Source: Saezia sanguinis
GTDB lineage: Bacteria; Pseudomonadota; Gammaproteobacteria; Burkholderiales; Burkholderiaceae_C
Direction: 5' to 3'
Length of the DNA: 64,000 bases
Assembly: GCF_003991585.1 (NCBI RefSeq)
Contig: NZ_PQSP01000002.1
Coordinates: 514,420-578,419, forward strand
How positions within the stretch are numbered: position 1 is the first letter of the stretch; each line of letters opens with the position of its first letter. A model generated the notes under the pieces. It worked only from the letters and a program-made list of their open reading frames with translations. It did not search any database and was not told where the DNA came from. Of the stretch, positions 37,660 to 47,176 are shown one piece after another. Position numbers and translations under genes: made by a program.

Positions 37660-40600
37660 ATGATGAGATTACAGTATCCTTTCTTAAAAGCACCAAACGA
37701 CGCGTCTTACAGTTCCAAAGAACTGTTTGACATCCTGGCGCAGGAAACCTCGGGGCATTACCTCTTGGGCAACCATGATTTCTGGCATGGCGGTATTCAC
37801 TTCACCGATCAGGTACATGAAGAATTCAAAAACACGCCTGTGAGAAGCATTGCAGATGGCACAGTGGTCGCGTACCGGATCAATAAACGCTACCCCATGG
37901 TGTACGTTGATCGCCCCGATAAAAAGATATGCGAGTTTTACCGCTACGCCACTTCATTTTGCCTGATCAGGCACGAATACGAATCCACGGTTGACGCCAA
38001 CCCGATCCGCCATACGCCTGTGGCACCTGCTACGCCTCAGGGCTGGGTCGGAAAAACCATTGTGTTTGAGCGCAGTGTCACTGCTCGCAACCCTACCGCC
38101 AGAACCGATCAGGATGCTGGTTACAACCTCAAAGTTGAAATTCCCTCCGGCAGCAAAGCCACCATTACTGCTGTGGATGCGGATGGCTATGTCACTGCGA
38201 CGATGAGCTATTTTGGCGAAAATATTGTTATGAGCGGTTCCAGAGGATGTAGAAGTGGTGTAACAGTCAGTTCATTGAGTAATAAAAAACGACCTTTAGT
38301 TGAAAATGTTGATCCAGAAGAACTTTCAATTGGAGAGGATGTTTACTTCAAAGCCTTTGATGGCAACATCATGCAGGGCGCAGGACGCGGGTTGTTTACA
38401 GAAGACATCCCTGCTCCAGCAGCCAATGCTGCCGCAACTACCACAGGCAATGCCAACAACAGCAATACACTGACGTTTTACAGCCTGTACATGCACCTGC
38501 TGCCATTTGAAGCCTATGAAGGCAAGACTTTTGTCAAAGTCAGCAGCAGCCAGTTTGAAGCGCTTACAGAGCCCAAGGATGGTGCGTCTTTTGTTGCATC
38601 CCCCAAACCACCTGTTGGTACACTTTATGAAGTTGTCGGGCAAAAAAATGATGGCGGTTTGGTATTTCTATTAGGCTACTGTGTCGATGCCCAGGGCAAC
38701 CGCACCAGCACCATCCCGGTCTGGTTTAAAGAGGGCGTTACAAATACCGCGGGGGGCTATCAGGCACATGTGGCTCCCCACAGCATTGTCAACATACAAA
38801 CAAGGAAGAAAGAACCCCTGTTCTGGCAGGACAACGCTACCATAGAAGCCACGGTCTTGGAAGATAGCGATGCCAAACAAATCTTTGTCCATGAACTTGA
38901 CACTGCCCAGTCTCCTATAGGACTCAAATACACAGTTGAACTCAAGTCCGGCAGCATCTTTACTTATAATCCGCAAACCGATAAAAAAACAGAGTCGGTC
39001 ACATTGACAGAACTGACTACAGGGGGTGTCAGCAAGAGTGTCAAAACAGTGACCTATATGAAATGCCGCCTGATCCAGAACTTGAGCGCTAACCAGATAC
39101 CGGAAACCTTCTATCTCATCTGGGATGAAGATACCCAAAAAAGACTCTCCTTAAGAGTCACGCCACATGAGTTTGAGACCGTAGTCAACTGTAACATCCC
39201 GATCAAAGCAGGAGAAACAGTAGGTTATCTGGGCGCGTATGAAACTCCAGTTGACCGTGATGGGGGTATAAGAAGCAAACACCAGCTTCATTTTGAGATA
39301 TTCAGTTGTGAAGAACCTGCCCAAATTAAAAAATTCCTAGAAAACGATGCCAACGTCAAAACAGGCAGGCGTTATGTCAGAATCGATCAGGGCACAGAAA
39401 TCATCTTTGCAGACAACCCGCCAGCAGCCAATGCGGTGGCGGCGATTCCCGCAGCAAACCGCCTGTCACTACCCCGCCTATGGGTACGACCGGTGACAGA
39501 AATGACCATGAGCAAAGATGACCAGGATCAGGTCTGGCTGGGGTCACAGGAGTTTAATGATGCAGGCACAACAGGCTGGATCAAAGAAAACGCCAACGGT
39601 GTTCAGATACTGACCCAGCATGATCTGGCTAAACTGGGCTTTACACCTGTTGAAGAGCAAAACAGACAGGCCACAGGCTATGACGAAACCGGAGAAGTCT
39701 GGGCAGGATCGAACGAAGTCTCTGAGTTTTTTAATGACATCTACAACACCATCATAGAAGATGAGGAAATCACACCACAGGAGATCACAGACGCGTTACG
39801 GAATACAGAAGTGGCCGATCAGGTCAGAAAGATCATTCCCTATCACCCCAGTGAATGGAAAACCAATGACACCCTGTTAGGCATATTACGCAGAGTCGCC
39901 ATGGATCTTGAAGAGCTGGAATTCAATTTACTTCATGCTGAAATCGAGAAGATGGAAGTGCTGGCATTTTGGGGTGATGTGAACGAGATCAAGACCAAAG
40001 ACCGGGCCCATTTTTTTCATCCGATTACGTTCATTCAGTATCTGGGGCCCAATGTGGAGAAGCCCATCAAGATTGCTATTGATGCTGGGCACGGAGGCGC
40101 ACTTTTAACATCTGGTAAACGTACACCTGTATTGCCTAAAATAAAAACCAATACTTCTTGGGATTTTAATGATTTAGGAACAGTAGAAGTGTACGAATGG
40201 GATTTCAATGATGTTGTCGTAAAGGCATTTATGGAGGAAATGCAGTTTTACCAAAATGTTGAAGTTAAACGCCTGGATGATGCAACTGGCCTAAAAGAAG
40301 ATGTCGGTCTGACCAGTCGCATGAACATAGCTAGACAATGGGGAGCAAAGGTTTTGCTTTCTTGTCATCATAATGCTGCTGGTGGAGCAGGATGGCAGGA
40401 GGATAGGCAAAGAAATGGCAATACAATTTTTCCTTATGCAGCCACTCTGATTCATCATTCTAATGCAAGCAATACGACTAATCCGACAGTATCCAGGCGA
40501 TTATCGCTAGATGTCGCCACAAGAGTGGCTAACGCTATGGGAAATAGAGACAATGGGCTTTATATCATAACAGCAGCACAACTGCCTAACTATGGTTATG

Positions 40601-40782
40601 TCAGAGTATGGTTTGGAAATAATCAAACTTTGTTGTATGTTGAGGGGGGATTTATGGATTCTAAAAGCGATATACAACGCCTTCTTGATAATAATCATAA
40701 ACTGAATCTTGAAAAACTGAGAGCGCAGGGCAAGGCTATTGCAGAAGGTGTAGCAGCAGAGTTTGGGCTGGTCAAATTATAA
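37660..40782 (+). CDS. Predicted T6SS effector with M23-like and amidase_3 domains
   Basis: A 1040-residue protein without signal peptide. The N-terminal half shows M23 (LytM) features: WHGGIH (His43, His47), VRSIADGTVVAYRI, SLYMHL (His279) and, after a long insert, GETVGYLG and HQLHFE (His541, His544). The C-terminal 250 residues are an N-acetylmuramoyl-L-alanine amidase (amidase_3): DAGHGG, a Glu in VYEWDFN, SCHHNA, and catalytic Glu in YVEGGF, all present. Two wall-cutting activities in one protein would attack both peptide cross-links and the glycan-peptide bond. Directly after VgrG2 and before a secreted MORN protein. The M23 second ligand is His47 rather than the usual Asp. Confidence 0.75.
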   Translation: MMRLQYPFLKAPNDASYSSKELFDILAQETSGHYLLGNHDFWHGGIHFTDQVHEEFKNTPVRSIADGTVVAYRINKRYPMVYVDRPDKKICEFYRYATSFCLIRHEYESTVDANPIRHTPVAPATPQGWVGKTIVFERSVTARNPTARTDQDAGYNLKVEIPSGSKATITAVDADGYVTATMSYFGENIVMSGSRGCRSGVTVSSLSNKKRPLVENVDPEELSIGEDVYFKAFDGNIMQGAGRGLFTEDIPAPAANAAATTTGNANNSNTLTFYSLYMHLLPFEAYEGKTFVKVSSSQFEALTEPKDGASFVASPKPPVGTLYEVVGQKNDGGLVFLLGYCVDAQGNRTSTIPVWFKEGVTNTAGGYQAHVAPHSIVNIQTRKKEPLFWQDNATIEATVLEDSDAKQIFVHELDTAQSPIGLKYTVELKSGSIFTYNPQTDKKTESVTLTELTTGGVSKSVKTVTYMKCRLIQNLSANQIPETFYLIWDEDTQKRLSLRVTPHEFETVVNCNIPIKAGETVGYLGAYETPVDRDGGIRSKHQLHFEIFSCEEPAQIKKFLENDANVKTGRRYVRIDQGTEIIFADNPPAANAVAAIPAANRLSLPRLWVRPVTEMTMSKDDQDQVWLGSQEFNDAGTTGWIKENANGVQILTQHDLAKLGFTPVEEQNRQATGYDETGEVWAGSNEVSEFFNDIYNTIIEDEEITPQEITDALRNTEVADQVRKIIPYHPSEWKTNDTLLGILRRVAMDLEELEFNLLHAEIEKMEVLAFWGDVNEIKTKDRAHFFHPITFIQYLGPNVEKPIKIAIDAGHGGALLTSGKRTPVLPKIKTNTSWDFNDLGTVEVYEWDFNDVVVKAFMEEMQFYQNVEVKRLDDATGLKEDVGLTSRMNIARQWGAKVLLSCHHNAAGGAGWQEDRQRNGNTIFPYAATLIHHSNASNTTNPTVSRRLSLDVATRVANAMGNRDNGLYIITAAQLPNYGYVRVWFGNNQTLLYVEGGFMDSKSDIQRLLDNNHKLNLEKLRAQGKAIAEGVAAEFGLVKL

Positions 40783-40792
40783 AGGGACAAAT

Positions 40793-41890
40793 ATGAAGCG
40801 CGTATTATTACTCTGGTTATGCAGCATGTGTCTGGTTCTATTCGCACATGCGCAAGAAGTTAGCCCAACACCGGCTTATGAACTGGATGCAACAGCAACA
40901 TCCAATGCGCCATGGAAGACAGGAGAGGTTATTCCCAATACCCGGCAGAGTATTTATGACGGGAACACTCATTATGTTTACCGGAAGTTTCTAGGTATGA
41001 CGACCAGAGGCTACTACCTGGTGCAGGACTTCTATGAAGAACATGGGCAAAAACTCACCGACCCTTATGTATTGATTGACAGAGCAGATGTGGATGGGGA
41101 GGAAAATCAACGTAATAGAGTTCCACCCAAAATAGACGGCTCTTATATTAGCTGGTACCCCAATGGTCAAAAACGATGGGAAGGGCTTTATATAGATGGC
41201 AAAAAAGAAGGGCTCAGCATAAGCTGGAGCAAATCTGGAAATAAATGGTCTGAAGGATATTTTAAGAATGATTTGCGTGAAGGTCTTTGGACAAGATGGT
41301 ATAGCAATGGATCAAAAAAAGCAGAAGAGTGCTATATAAATGGTGTCCCAGATGGCCTATGGACTGAATGGCATGAGAATGGACAAAAAGCATCGGAAGG
41401 ACATTATGCCAATGGAGAGAAAGATGGCATTTGGTTAACATGGCATCTAAACGGTAAAAAAGAATCTCAGGAGAGCTACAAAAATGGTGTGGCGAATGGC
41501 CTTTGGGGAACGTGGCATGAAGATGGGCAAAAAATGTCAGGCGGCAATTACATCAACGGGCAGCGGGATGGCTTATGGAGAACATGGGATGCTAACTGGG
41601 GCATTACATCAGAGGGGCGTTATGTCAACGGAAAAGAAGAAGGATTATGGAAAAGCCGATGGTCAGAGGGCCATTTAAGCAGTGAAGGGCACTATAAGAA
41701 TGGACAAATGAATGGGGCTTGGACAAGGTGGAGCCAAAATGGACTCTATGTTACTCATGAGTTTTATGATAATGGCAAGCCTATAGGAATTCATAGAACA
41801 ATGGACTTGAACGGAAATCTTGTAACTGAAACTAATTACGATGAGCCGGTCAATGAGCGTAACTCATTAATATCTAATGATGTGTACTAG
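40793..41890 (+). CDS. Secreted MORN/YwqK-repeat protein, predicted immunity
   Basis: A 365-residue protein with a signal peptide (cleavage after AHA, residue 20) and about nine MORN/YwqK-type repeats of the form NGxKxxEGxYxNGxxxGLWxxW from residue 110 on. Proteins of this type are common partners of T6SS effectors and of toxins in YwqK-type systems. Periplasmic export fits protection against the amidase/M23 effector encoded ten bases upstream. GGGA precedes the ATG; an earlier in-frame start lies inside the effector gene. Confidence 0.7.
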   Translation: MKRVLLLWLCSMCLVLFAHAQEVSPTPAYELDATATSNAPWKTGEVIPNTRQSIYDGNTHYVYRKFLGMTTRGYYLVQDFYEEHGQKLTDPYVLIDRADVDGEENQRNRVPPKIDGSYISWYPNGQKRWEGLYIDGKKEGLSISWSKSGNKWSEGYFKNDLREGLWTRWYSNGSKKAEECYINGVPDGLWTEWHENGQKASEGHYANGEKDGIWLTWHLNGKKESQESYKNGVANGLWGTWHEDGQKMSGGNYINGQRDGLWRTWDANWGITSEGRYVNGKEEGLWKSRWSEGHLSSEGHYKNGQMNGAWTRWSQNGLYVTHEFYDNGKPIGIHRTMDLNGNLVTETNYDEPVNERNSLISNDVY

Positions 41891-42067
41891 CTCAGACTCG
41901 AGCTGACAGTTTCTGCAGACAGAATGCAATCAAATCTAACAGTCCGCTATGAGCGAATTGCGGACATTGGACTTTCCAACCTTACAAGGTAACCTAGTTT
42001 GCAAGGTTAGTGACCTTGCACGGTCACACTAATAAGTTGTTATGCGAAAAGAACAGGAACAGTATAA

Positions 42068-44821
42068 ATGAACTGGATTGGTTCACGGTGGTGGAAATTC
42101 GACTTCCACAATCACACTCCGGCATCGGATGATTATGGGAAAGGCCCTGACCAGGCCCAGTATAAGCAGATCTCTCATAAGGATTGGCTGCTCAACTACA
42201 TGCGGCAAGGCATCGATTGCGTCGCGGTGACGGATCACAATTCAGGCGCCTGGATTGATCCACTCAAGCAGGCACTCCAGGAGCTGGCATCTGAAGGTCA
42301 TGCGGATTATCGACCGCTCTACCTCTTCCCAGGCGTTGAGCTTACCGTTCAGGGGAATATCCATATTCTGGCCATTTTCGGCCAAGACAAGACAACCTCT
42401 GATATCGACTCACTGCTCGGTGCGGTCAAGTATCGCGCCACCAAGGGAAAGAGCGACGGCTGTTCTGAATGCTCTGCAGTTGAGGTGATTGACGAAATTT
42501 CCAGGTCAGGCGGGCTTGCAATACCTGCCCATGTCGATCAGGCCAACGGACTTTTTACGGTCTGTACCGGCAACACACTGGAGCAGGTGCTCGACAACAA
42601 ATGTGTCTTTGCCGTGGAGGTAACGGACCTTGCTCAGGCAAAACCGCGGCTCTACCTCGGCAAGAATTTGAATTGGGCAGAGGTTCTTGGAACCGATTCC
42701 CATCATCCGTCCGGTACCGGAGGTCAACACTACCCTGGTAGCCATTTCACCTGGGTAAAAATGTCGGAGCCATCCTATGACGGATTACGGCTGGCGCTCA
42801 TTGATGGGGCTCTTTCACTGAAGCGGTCGGACCACTTTACTGGTGACCCCAATACCCATGGACAACTCGCCATCGAAAGCATCGTGGTTGACGATGCGAA
42901 GTACCTGGGTCAAGGGCAATCTTTATCCTGTCAATTGACCCCCTGGCTCAACACCATCATTGGTGGACGAGGCACCGGGAAATCGACTTCGTTGGAGTTC
43001 CTGCGGATTGCTCTCAAACGGAAGGGAGAAATCCCCAAGAGCCTTGAAAAGGAATTTACCAAATACAGTCAAACGTCGAAAGACCGCCAGGATGAAGGGC
43101 TGTTAAAAGATACCACGAAAATTACCGTCGGCTTTCGAAAAGACGGTGGCCGCTTTCGAATCACTTGGTCTAACACCGGCGACAGATACGCCATAGAGGA
43201 AGAGACCGCTTCCGGAATCTGGAGCGCTTCCGAGGGGGACATAGCACAACGATTTCCTGTCAGGATTTACAGCCAGAAGCAGATTTTCGAACTGGCGAAA
43301 CATCCCCAGGCACTCTTGCAGGTTGTCGATGATGCCCCGGAGGTCAATCATCGTGATTGGAAACTTAAGTGGGAGGAACTTGTTTCCAAATATCTCTCGA
43401 TTCGTGCCCAGGAGCGTGAAGTTCAGGCCGGACTTCAGGAGGAATCGGTAACCAAAGGTCAGCTTGAGGACGTCAAACGCAAGCTCGATGTTTTTGAAAA
43501 GGCGGGCCACGCGGATGTCCTTAAGGCTTACCAGCTCAGACAGAACCAGAGCAAGGCTATCGATTCCTGGGGAAGGACTTGGGAAGGTTCCGCCGAACAG
43601 GTCCGGGACATTTCAGGAAGCCTGTTGCCACCAGAATTGGATTTACAGCATTTCGACGTTGGGAATGCGGATGACAAAGAACTCATCGATACTACCGCGG
43701 GCATCCGTGCGACGTTTGAGAAACTCCAGAGAGAGATGAATTCAATCGCGCAGCAGATTGATGATGCGAAGAGCGCATGGAATCAAGAGCGGCCAGACCT
43801 GGAAATATCGAAAAAAATCACAACGGCGAACCAGGAATACACCGATCTCCTCAGTCAACTCAGCGCAGTAGATGCGGGAGATCCATCAGCATATGGTGTT
43901 CTGGTTAAGCAGCGGCAAGATCTCGAAGATAAGCTCGAGGGATTCAACAAAAAGAAAGAAACTCTTGCGCAGCATCAGAAGAGCGCGGAAGAGTGCTTGG
44001 CCAAGCTCCATGAGCATCGGGTCGAGATAACCAAGCTTCGCGAGGACTTTCTCAGGAAGACCCTCGTCGGCAATTCATATGTACAGATCAATGTCATTCC
44101 GTTTGGAAACAAGCTCACGGTTGAGGAAGAGTTCCGTAACCTGATCGACCGCGGCAATGGCGGCTTTGACCGCGACATTGGGGTAGTTGACGGGGATGAG
44201 GGCTTGCTGGCTAGTCTAACGCAAGATCAATCCAGAACTATGGATGATAAAATTAAGACATTGAAATCATTGCTACTTGCAATCTATGCGAACGATACTA
44301 CAACGGTGGCTTCCTCCAAAGATCGACGCTTTGTATCCCACATTCAGGGGCTAACTCCGGAACAGATAGATCGAATTCAATGCTGGTTTCCAGGTGATTC
44401 TCTGGATATCAGATATAGCCTTAAAAACGGCGAGAGCTTCAAACCCGTAGAGCAAGGATCGCCGGGGCAAAAAACTGCTGCTCTCCTTGCATTTATCCTT
44501 TCATATGGCAATGAGCCTCTCGTACTTGATCAACCTGAGGACGACCTTGACAACCACTTGATCTATGACCTGATCGTGACGCAATTGCGGGAGATCAAAC
44601 AGAGACGGCAGGTTTTAGTGGTCACGCACAACGCCAACATCGTCGTGAATGGTGACGCGGAAAACGTCATTGCCCTTGATATTAGGTCTGGCCAAACCAG
44701 AATTGTGACGCAAGGGGGGCTTCAAGAGCCTTCCATACGTGATGAGATATGCCGAGTGATGGAAGGTGGCAGAGAGGCTTTTACCCAAAGATATAAACGA
44801 ATCAATGCAGTAATCACATAA
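42068..44821 (+). CDS. TrlF-type PHP phosphoesterase / SMC-like ATPase
   Basis: A 917-residue fusion. Residues 1 to about 265 are a PHP domain with metal-site motifs FDFHNHTPASD, AVTDHNSG, FPGVEL with IHILAIF, IPAHVD and GTDSHH. Then an ABC/SMC-like ATPase: Walker A GGRGTGKST near residue 300, coiled coil about 435 to 690, signature GSPGQKTAALLAF, Walker B LVLDQPEDDLDN and H-loop VVTHNANIV. This is the TrlF family; related nuclease-ATPase fusions act in phage defence, though this family is unproven. The base composition is richer in GC than the T6SS genes next to it, suggesting separate acquisition. Confidence 0.85.
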   Translation: MNWIGSRWWKFDFHNHTPASDDYGKGPDQAQYKQISHKDWLLNYMRQGIDCVAVTDHNSGAWIDPLKQALQELASEGHADYRPLYLFPGVELTVQGNIHILAIFGQDKTTSDIDSLLGAVKYRATKGKSDGCSECSAVEVIDEISRSGGLAIPAHVDQANGLFTVCTGNTLEQVLDNKCVFAVEVTDLAQAKPRLYLGKNLNWAEVLGTDSHHPSGTGGQHYPGSHFTWVKMSEPSYDGLRLALIDGALSLKRSDHFTGDPNTHGQLAIESIVVDDAKYLGQGQSLSCQLTPWLNTIIGGRGTGKSTSLEFLRIALKRKGEIPKSLEKEFTKYSQTSKDRQDEGLLKDTTKITVGFRKDGGRFRITWSNTGDRYAIEEETASGIWSASEGDIAQRFPVRIYSQKQIFELAKHPQALLQVVDDAPEVNHRDWKLKWEELVSKYLSIRAQEREVQAGLQEESVTKGQLEDVKRKLDVFEKAGHADVLKAYQLRQNQSKAIDSWGRTWEGSAEQVRDISGSLLPPELDLQHFDVGNADDKELIDTTAGIRATFEKLQREMNSIAQQIDDAKSAWNQERPDLEISKKITTANQEYTDLLSQLSAVDAGDPSAYGVLVKQRQDLEDKLEGFNKKKETLAQHQKSAEECLAKLHEHRVEITKLREDFLRKTLVGNSYVQINVIPFGNKLTVEEEFRNLIDRGNGGFDRDIGVVDGDEGLLASLTQDQSRTMDDKIKTLKSLLLAIYANDTTTVASSKDRRFVSHIQGLTPEQIDRIQCWFPGDSLDIRYSLKNGESFKPVEQGSPGQKTAALLAFILSYGNEPLVLDQPEDDLDNHLIYDLIVTQLREIKQRRQVLVVTHNANIVVNGDAENVIALDIRSGQTRIVTQGGLQEPSIRDEICRVMEGGREAFTQRYKRINAVIT

Positions 44822-44835
44822 AAAGGCGCTGCACT

Positions 44836-44870
44836 CGGACGGCAATTCCGCTACGCTCAATTGCCGCCGG
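44836..44870. repeat. Inverted repeat after the TrlF gene
   Basis: The arms CGGACGGCAATT and AATTGCCGCCGG (one mismatch) flank an 11-base loop. It lies 15 bases past the stop codon and may be a terminator stem, although there is no T run. The 44871 to 45021 stretch beyond shows no gene. Confidence 0.5.
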
Positions 44871-45021
44871 TGCTTGGTTGTTAACGTCCGCTTTTGGCAC
44901 GAAATAAGCAAGAATGGTTGCTCATATAAATTCATTGTTTAGACTAAAAAGTGATCAGCATTTTTCACTCAGTCTGAGCGAGAAGCTGACGTAGGGCAGC
45001 CTATTACAATTTCAACACAAC

Positions 45022-45123
45022 TTAAAAATCAGACAACAGGCATAGGATACCATCCTTGCCGGTCAGCGCTTTCCCTTGCTGAAGCGCTTTAAGGGCCTGA
45101 TCAAAATCTAAAGCTTGGGTCAC
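45022..45123 (-). pseudogene. N-terminal fragment of an IS256-type transposase
   Basis: The minus-strand frame reads TQALDFDQALKALQQGKALT then GKDGIL, which is the typical N-terminus of IS256-family transposases, before diverging to a stop. Only about 25 codons remain. It overlaps the 3' end of the relaxase gene, indicating that an IS joined or deleted at that point. Confidence 0.6.
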
Positions 45124-46906
45124 TTTCTTTCTCTATGACTTCCAAGTAAGGGTTATTAAACGGGATCTCAGGCAAAATGGTGCTTGGATCTCGTAACAGA
45201 TAACCATGAACCCTTCTGGTTTTACGAGGGCCAGTGACCAGACATGTCCAGATATTTAGCCCATTAGCCTGTTTTTTGTGGACTTTGGTTCGTTCAAACT
45301 GCCGCTGTACATAACGCCAATCCTGAACTCCCTGTGCTTTGGCCAGTTGACGGATTTCAGGGAACTCCTGTACATACCTGTGAAAAATACCCGGACTGAC
45401 AATATAGATCGTGTCGGCTACTGTATGTACCAGTGCTTTAGGCTCGTTAATGGTAATTTTTCTGCTCAGAATAGAATCAAGTAACCAGGTATTAAAAGAC
45501 TCTCCAGAAGACTCTACTGCATTTGTTGATGGATTTTTAGGCGTTGTTTCTGGCACAGTAGCGTGATCTGTATGAACTGGTTGTTCGGATACACCTTCAT
45601 CTGTTTGAACATCTTCCAGTAAATCAAATACAACATTCAATCCTGCTGTTGTTGCATGGGGCTCAACTGGGGACGCCGGCGGCGGTGTTGAAGTGGATAC
45701 GACGTTCATCGTATCCTGTTGTACGGCTGCTTTATAAATAGGTTGTTCCAGTTTGGGTGTCACTGTTCCAACAAAGGGAGCAGGGCGTTCATCAGACTGC
45801 TGCCAGATGAGCGTTGGCGCAATTTTCAGAAACGTAAATGTATTGGACCAGCCGTTCTCATTGTTGACGGTTGCAGACCATATCGCTTTGTCATCAGGGG
45901 TAGGCTGCGCGATGCCGTGTTCTTGCAGCACATTAAATACGGCTGTATTGCTGCTGGGAATACCGTCTATGCCTTGCGCCAACAGATGAGCTCTCAATTT
46001 GTCTGATACGGTTTTACTAACGAGCCACAGTGCATCGTTAGTGAGCCAGCCATCGGACGCCTGGGGTTGATTCAATTTCAACGAATCTTTTAGCAGGAAA
46101 CGCAAACCGTCGAGCAACTTGCGTTGTAGCGCGTGTTTGGGGGTGGTCAGTGCTTTGGCCGGATCACCGCCAAGTTCCTGTGCAACAGAGGCTTGATCGG
46201 CCTTTACGACCAATTCACCGAGTATGCCAGCATGTTCATTCTGGCCTGCCATCACAAACAGGAACGATGACCATAGTTCTGGAAAACGGCTGAGCCAGTC
46301 CAGGATAAAACTGTCCAGAATCTCCGTGTAAAGTAAGCCTGATGCCGCTGAGTGAAGGCGGTATTGTCGGTCTTTTTTATAAGAAAAGCGGTACGGTTGG
46401 CTTAAAGGGCCGTTCCACGGGTGCCAGATCTGTCCATCTTTGCATTCAACGTGCAGATCGACGGCAATTTTGCCTATATCATGCAAAAGTGCTGCATAGG
46501 CAATTCCCGCAGTCCATGCGTCAGCCTGAGCAGATTGTGTCTCTGGTGATGAGCCAACTGGCAGTAGATGAGACTGACGCAATTTAAGGGCGTATGCAAT
46601 GATTTCCAGCCCATGATCGAGCATACCTCCTGAATACGCATGGTGGTGCGATTCCGAGGCCGGAAATTGCTGTACTAATGATGCATAACGCTTGATTGGC
46701 TGTACATACAATAGGTCAAACTGGGTACGGGAAACGGATGTCCTTTGCCAGATGTGCGACAAAATCTTGTCCCGGCGGGGTGTTGCAAGTAATGCATTAG
46801 CCGATTGCGGTACGATAAACCGGCTTTTAATTTCTACTGAAGGTGGGGGAGCCAACGGTGGGATGGATGGTGGATGAAACAGTTTTTTAACGAATGATAA
46901 AAGCAT
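45101..46906 (-). CDS. MOBH relaxase (TraI_2 / HD domain)
   Basis: The DNA relaxase that starts conjugative transfer of GI-type elements. The HD-phosphohydrolase-like relaxase core shows HHHAYSGGMLDHGLEIIAYA and LLHDIGKIAVD with paired His/Asp, followed by a Pro/Thr-rich linker and a C-terminal TraI_2-type domain (YIVSPGIFHRYVQEFP). A start at MLLSFVKKLFHPP is chosen because GGAGA lies six bases upstream; 24 more codons upstream are open. The last residues coincide with an IS256 fragment, so the native C-terminus may be altered. Confidence 0.88.
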   Translation of the reverse strand: MLLSFVKKLFHPPSIPPLAPPPSVEIKSRFIVPQSANALLATPRRDKILSHIWQRTSVSRTQFDLLYVQPIKRYASLVQQFPASESHHHAYSGGMLDHGLEIIAYALKLRQSHLLPVGSSPETQSAQADAWTAGIAYAALLHDIGKIAVDLHVECKDGQIWHPWNGPLSQPYRFSYKKDRQYRLHSAASGLLYTEILDSFILDWLSRFPELWSSFLFVMAGQNEHAGILGELVVKADQASVAQELGGDPAKALTTPKHALQRKLLDGLRFLLKDSLKLNQPQASDGWLTNDALWLVSKTVSDKLRAHLLAQGIDGIPSSNTAVFNVLQEHGIAQPTPDDKAIWSATVNNENGWSNTFTFLKIAPTLIWQQSDERPAPFVGTVTPKLEQPIYKAAVQQDTMNVVSTSTPPPASPVEPHATTAGLNVVFDLLEDVQTDEGVSEQPVHTDHATVPETTPKNPSTNAVESSGESFNTWLLDSILSRKITINEPKALVHTVADTIYIVSPGIFHRYVQEFPEIRQLAKAQGVQDWRYVQRQFERTKVHKKQANGLNIWTCLVTGPRKTRRVHGYLLRDPSTILPEIPFNNPYLEVIEKESDPSFRF

Positions 46907-47176
46907 ATATTCTCCAATAGAACGATGTACGTTGGCCTTTTCCTTTTGTGGTTTAGACCTTTTTAAGGTAGAAGCCATTGCTTTAGCAATGGCACCTTTG
47001 CCCTTATTCCCATTCCATTAAATAAGCCTTTTGAGCCATTTAGTGCGGTTATGCCTTTTTAACAAATGATGGTGGAGAGGTGGTTAAAAAATGGATATTG
47101 ACGGTGACGATTTCGTGTTGTATGTTGTGGGTGTAAATCGTATAAAATACGTACAGTTGACTCAAGGTACAATATC

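Noticed and set aside
41934..42047. Integron attC-like boundaries around the TrlF gene (ATCTAAC and GTTATGC upstream, a hairpin and GTTAACG downstream).
   Set aside because: The two core-like motifs are not complementary to each other, the inner stem required of an attC is missing, and the downstream hairpin lacks the RYYYAAC core.
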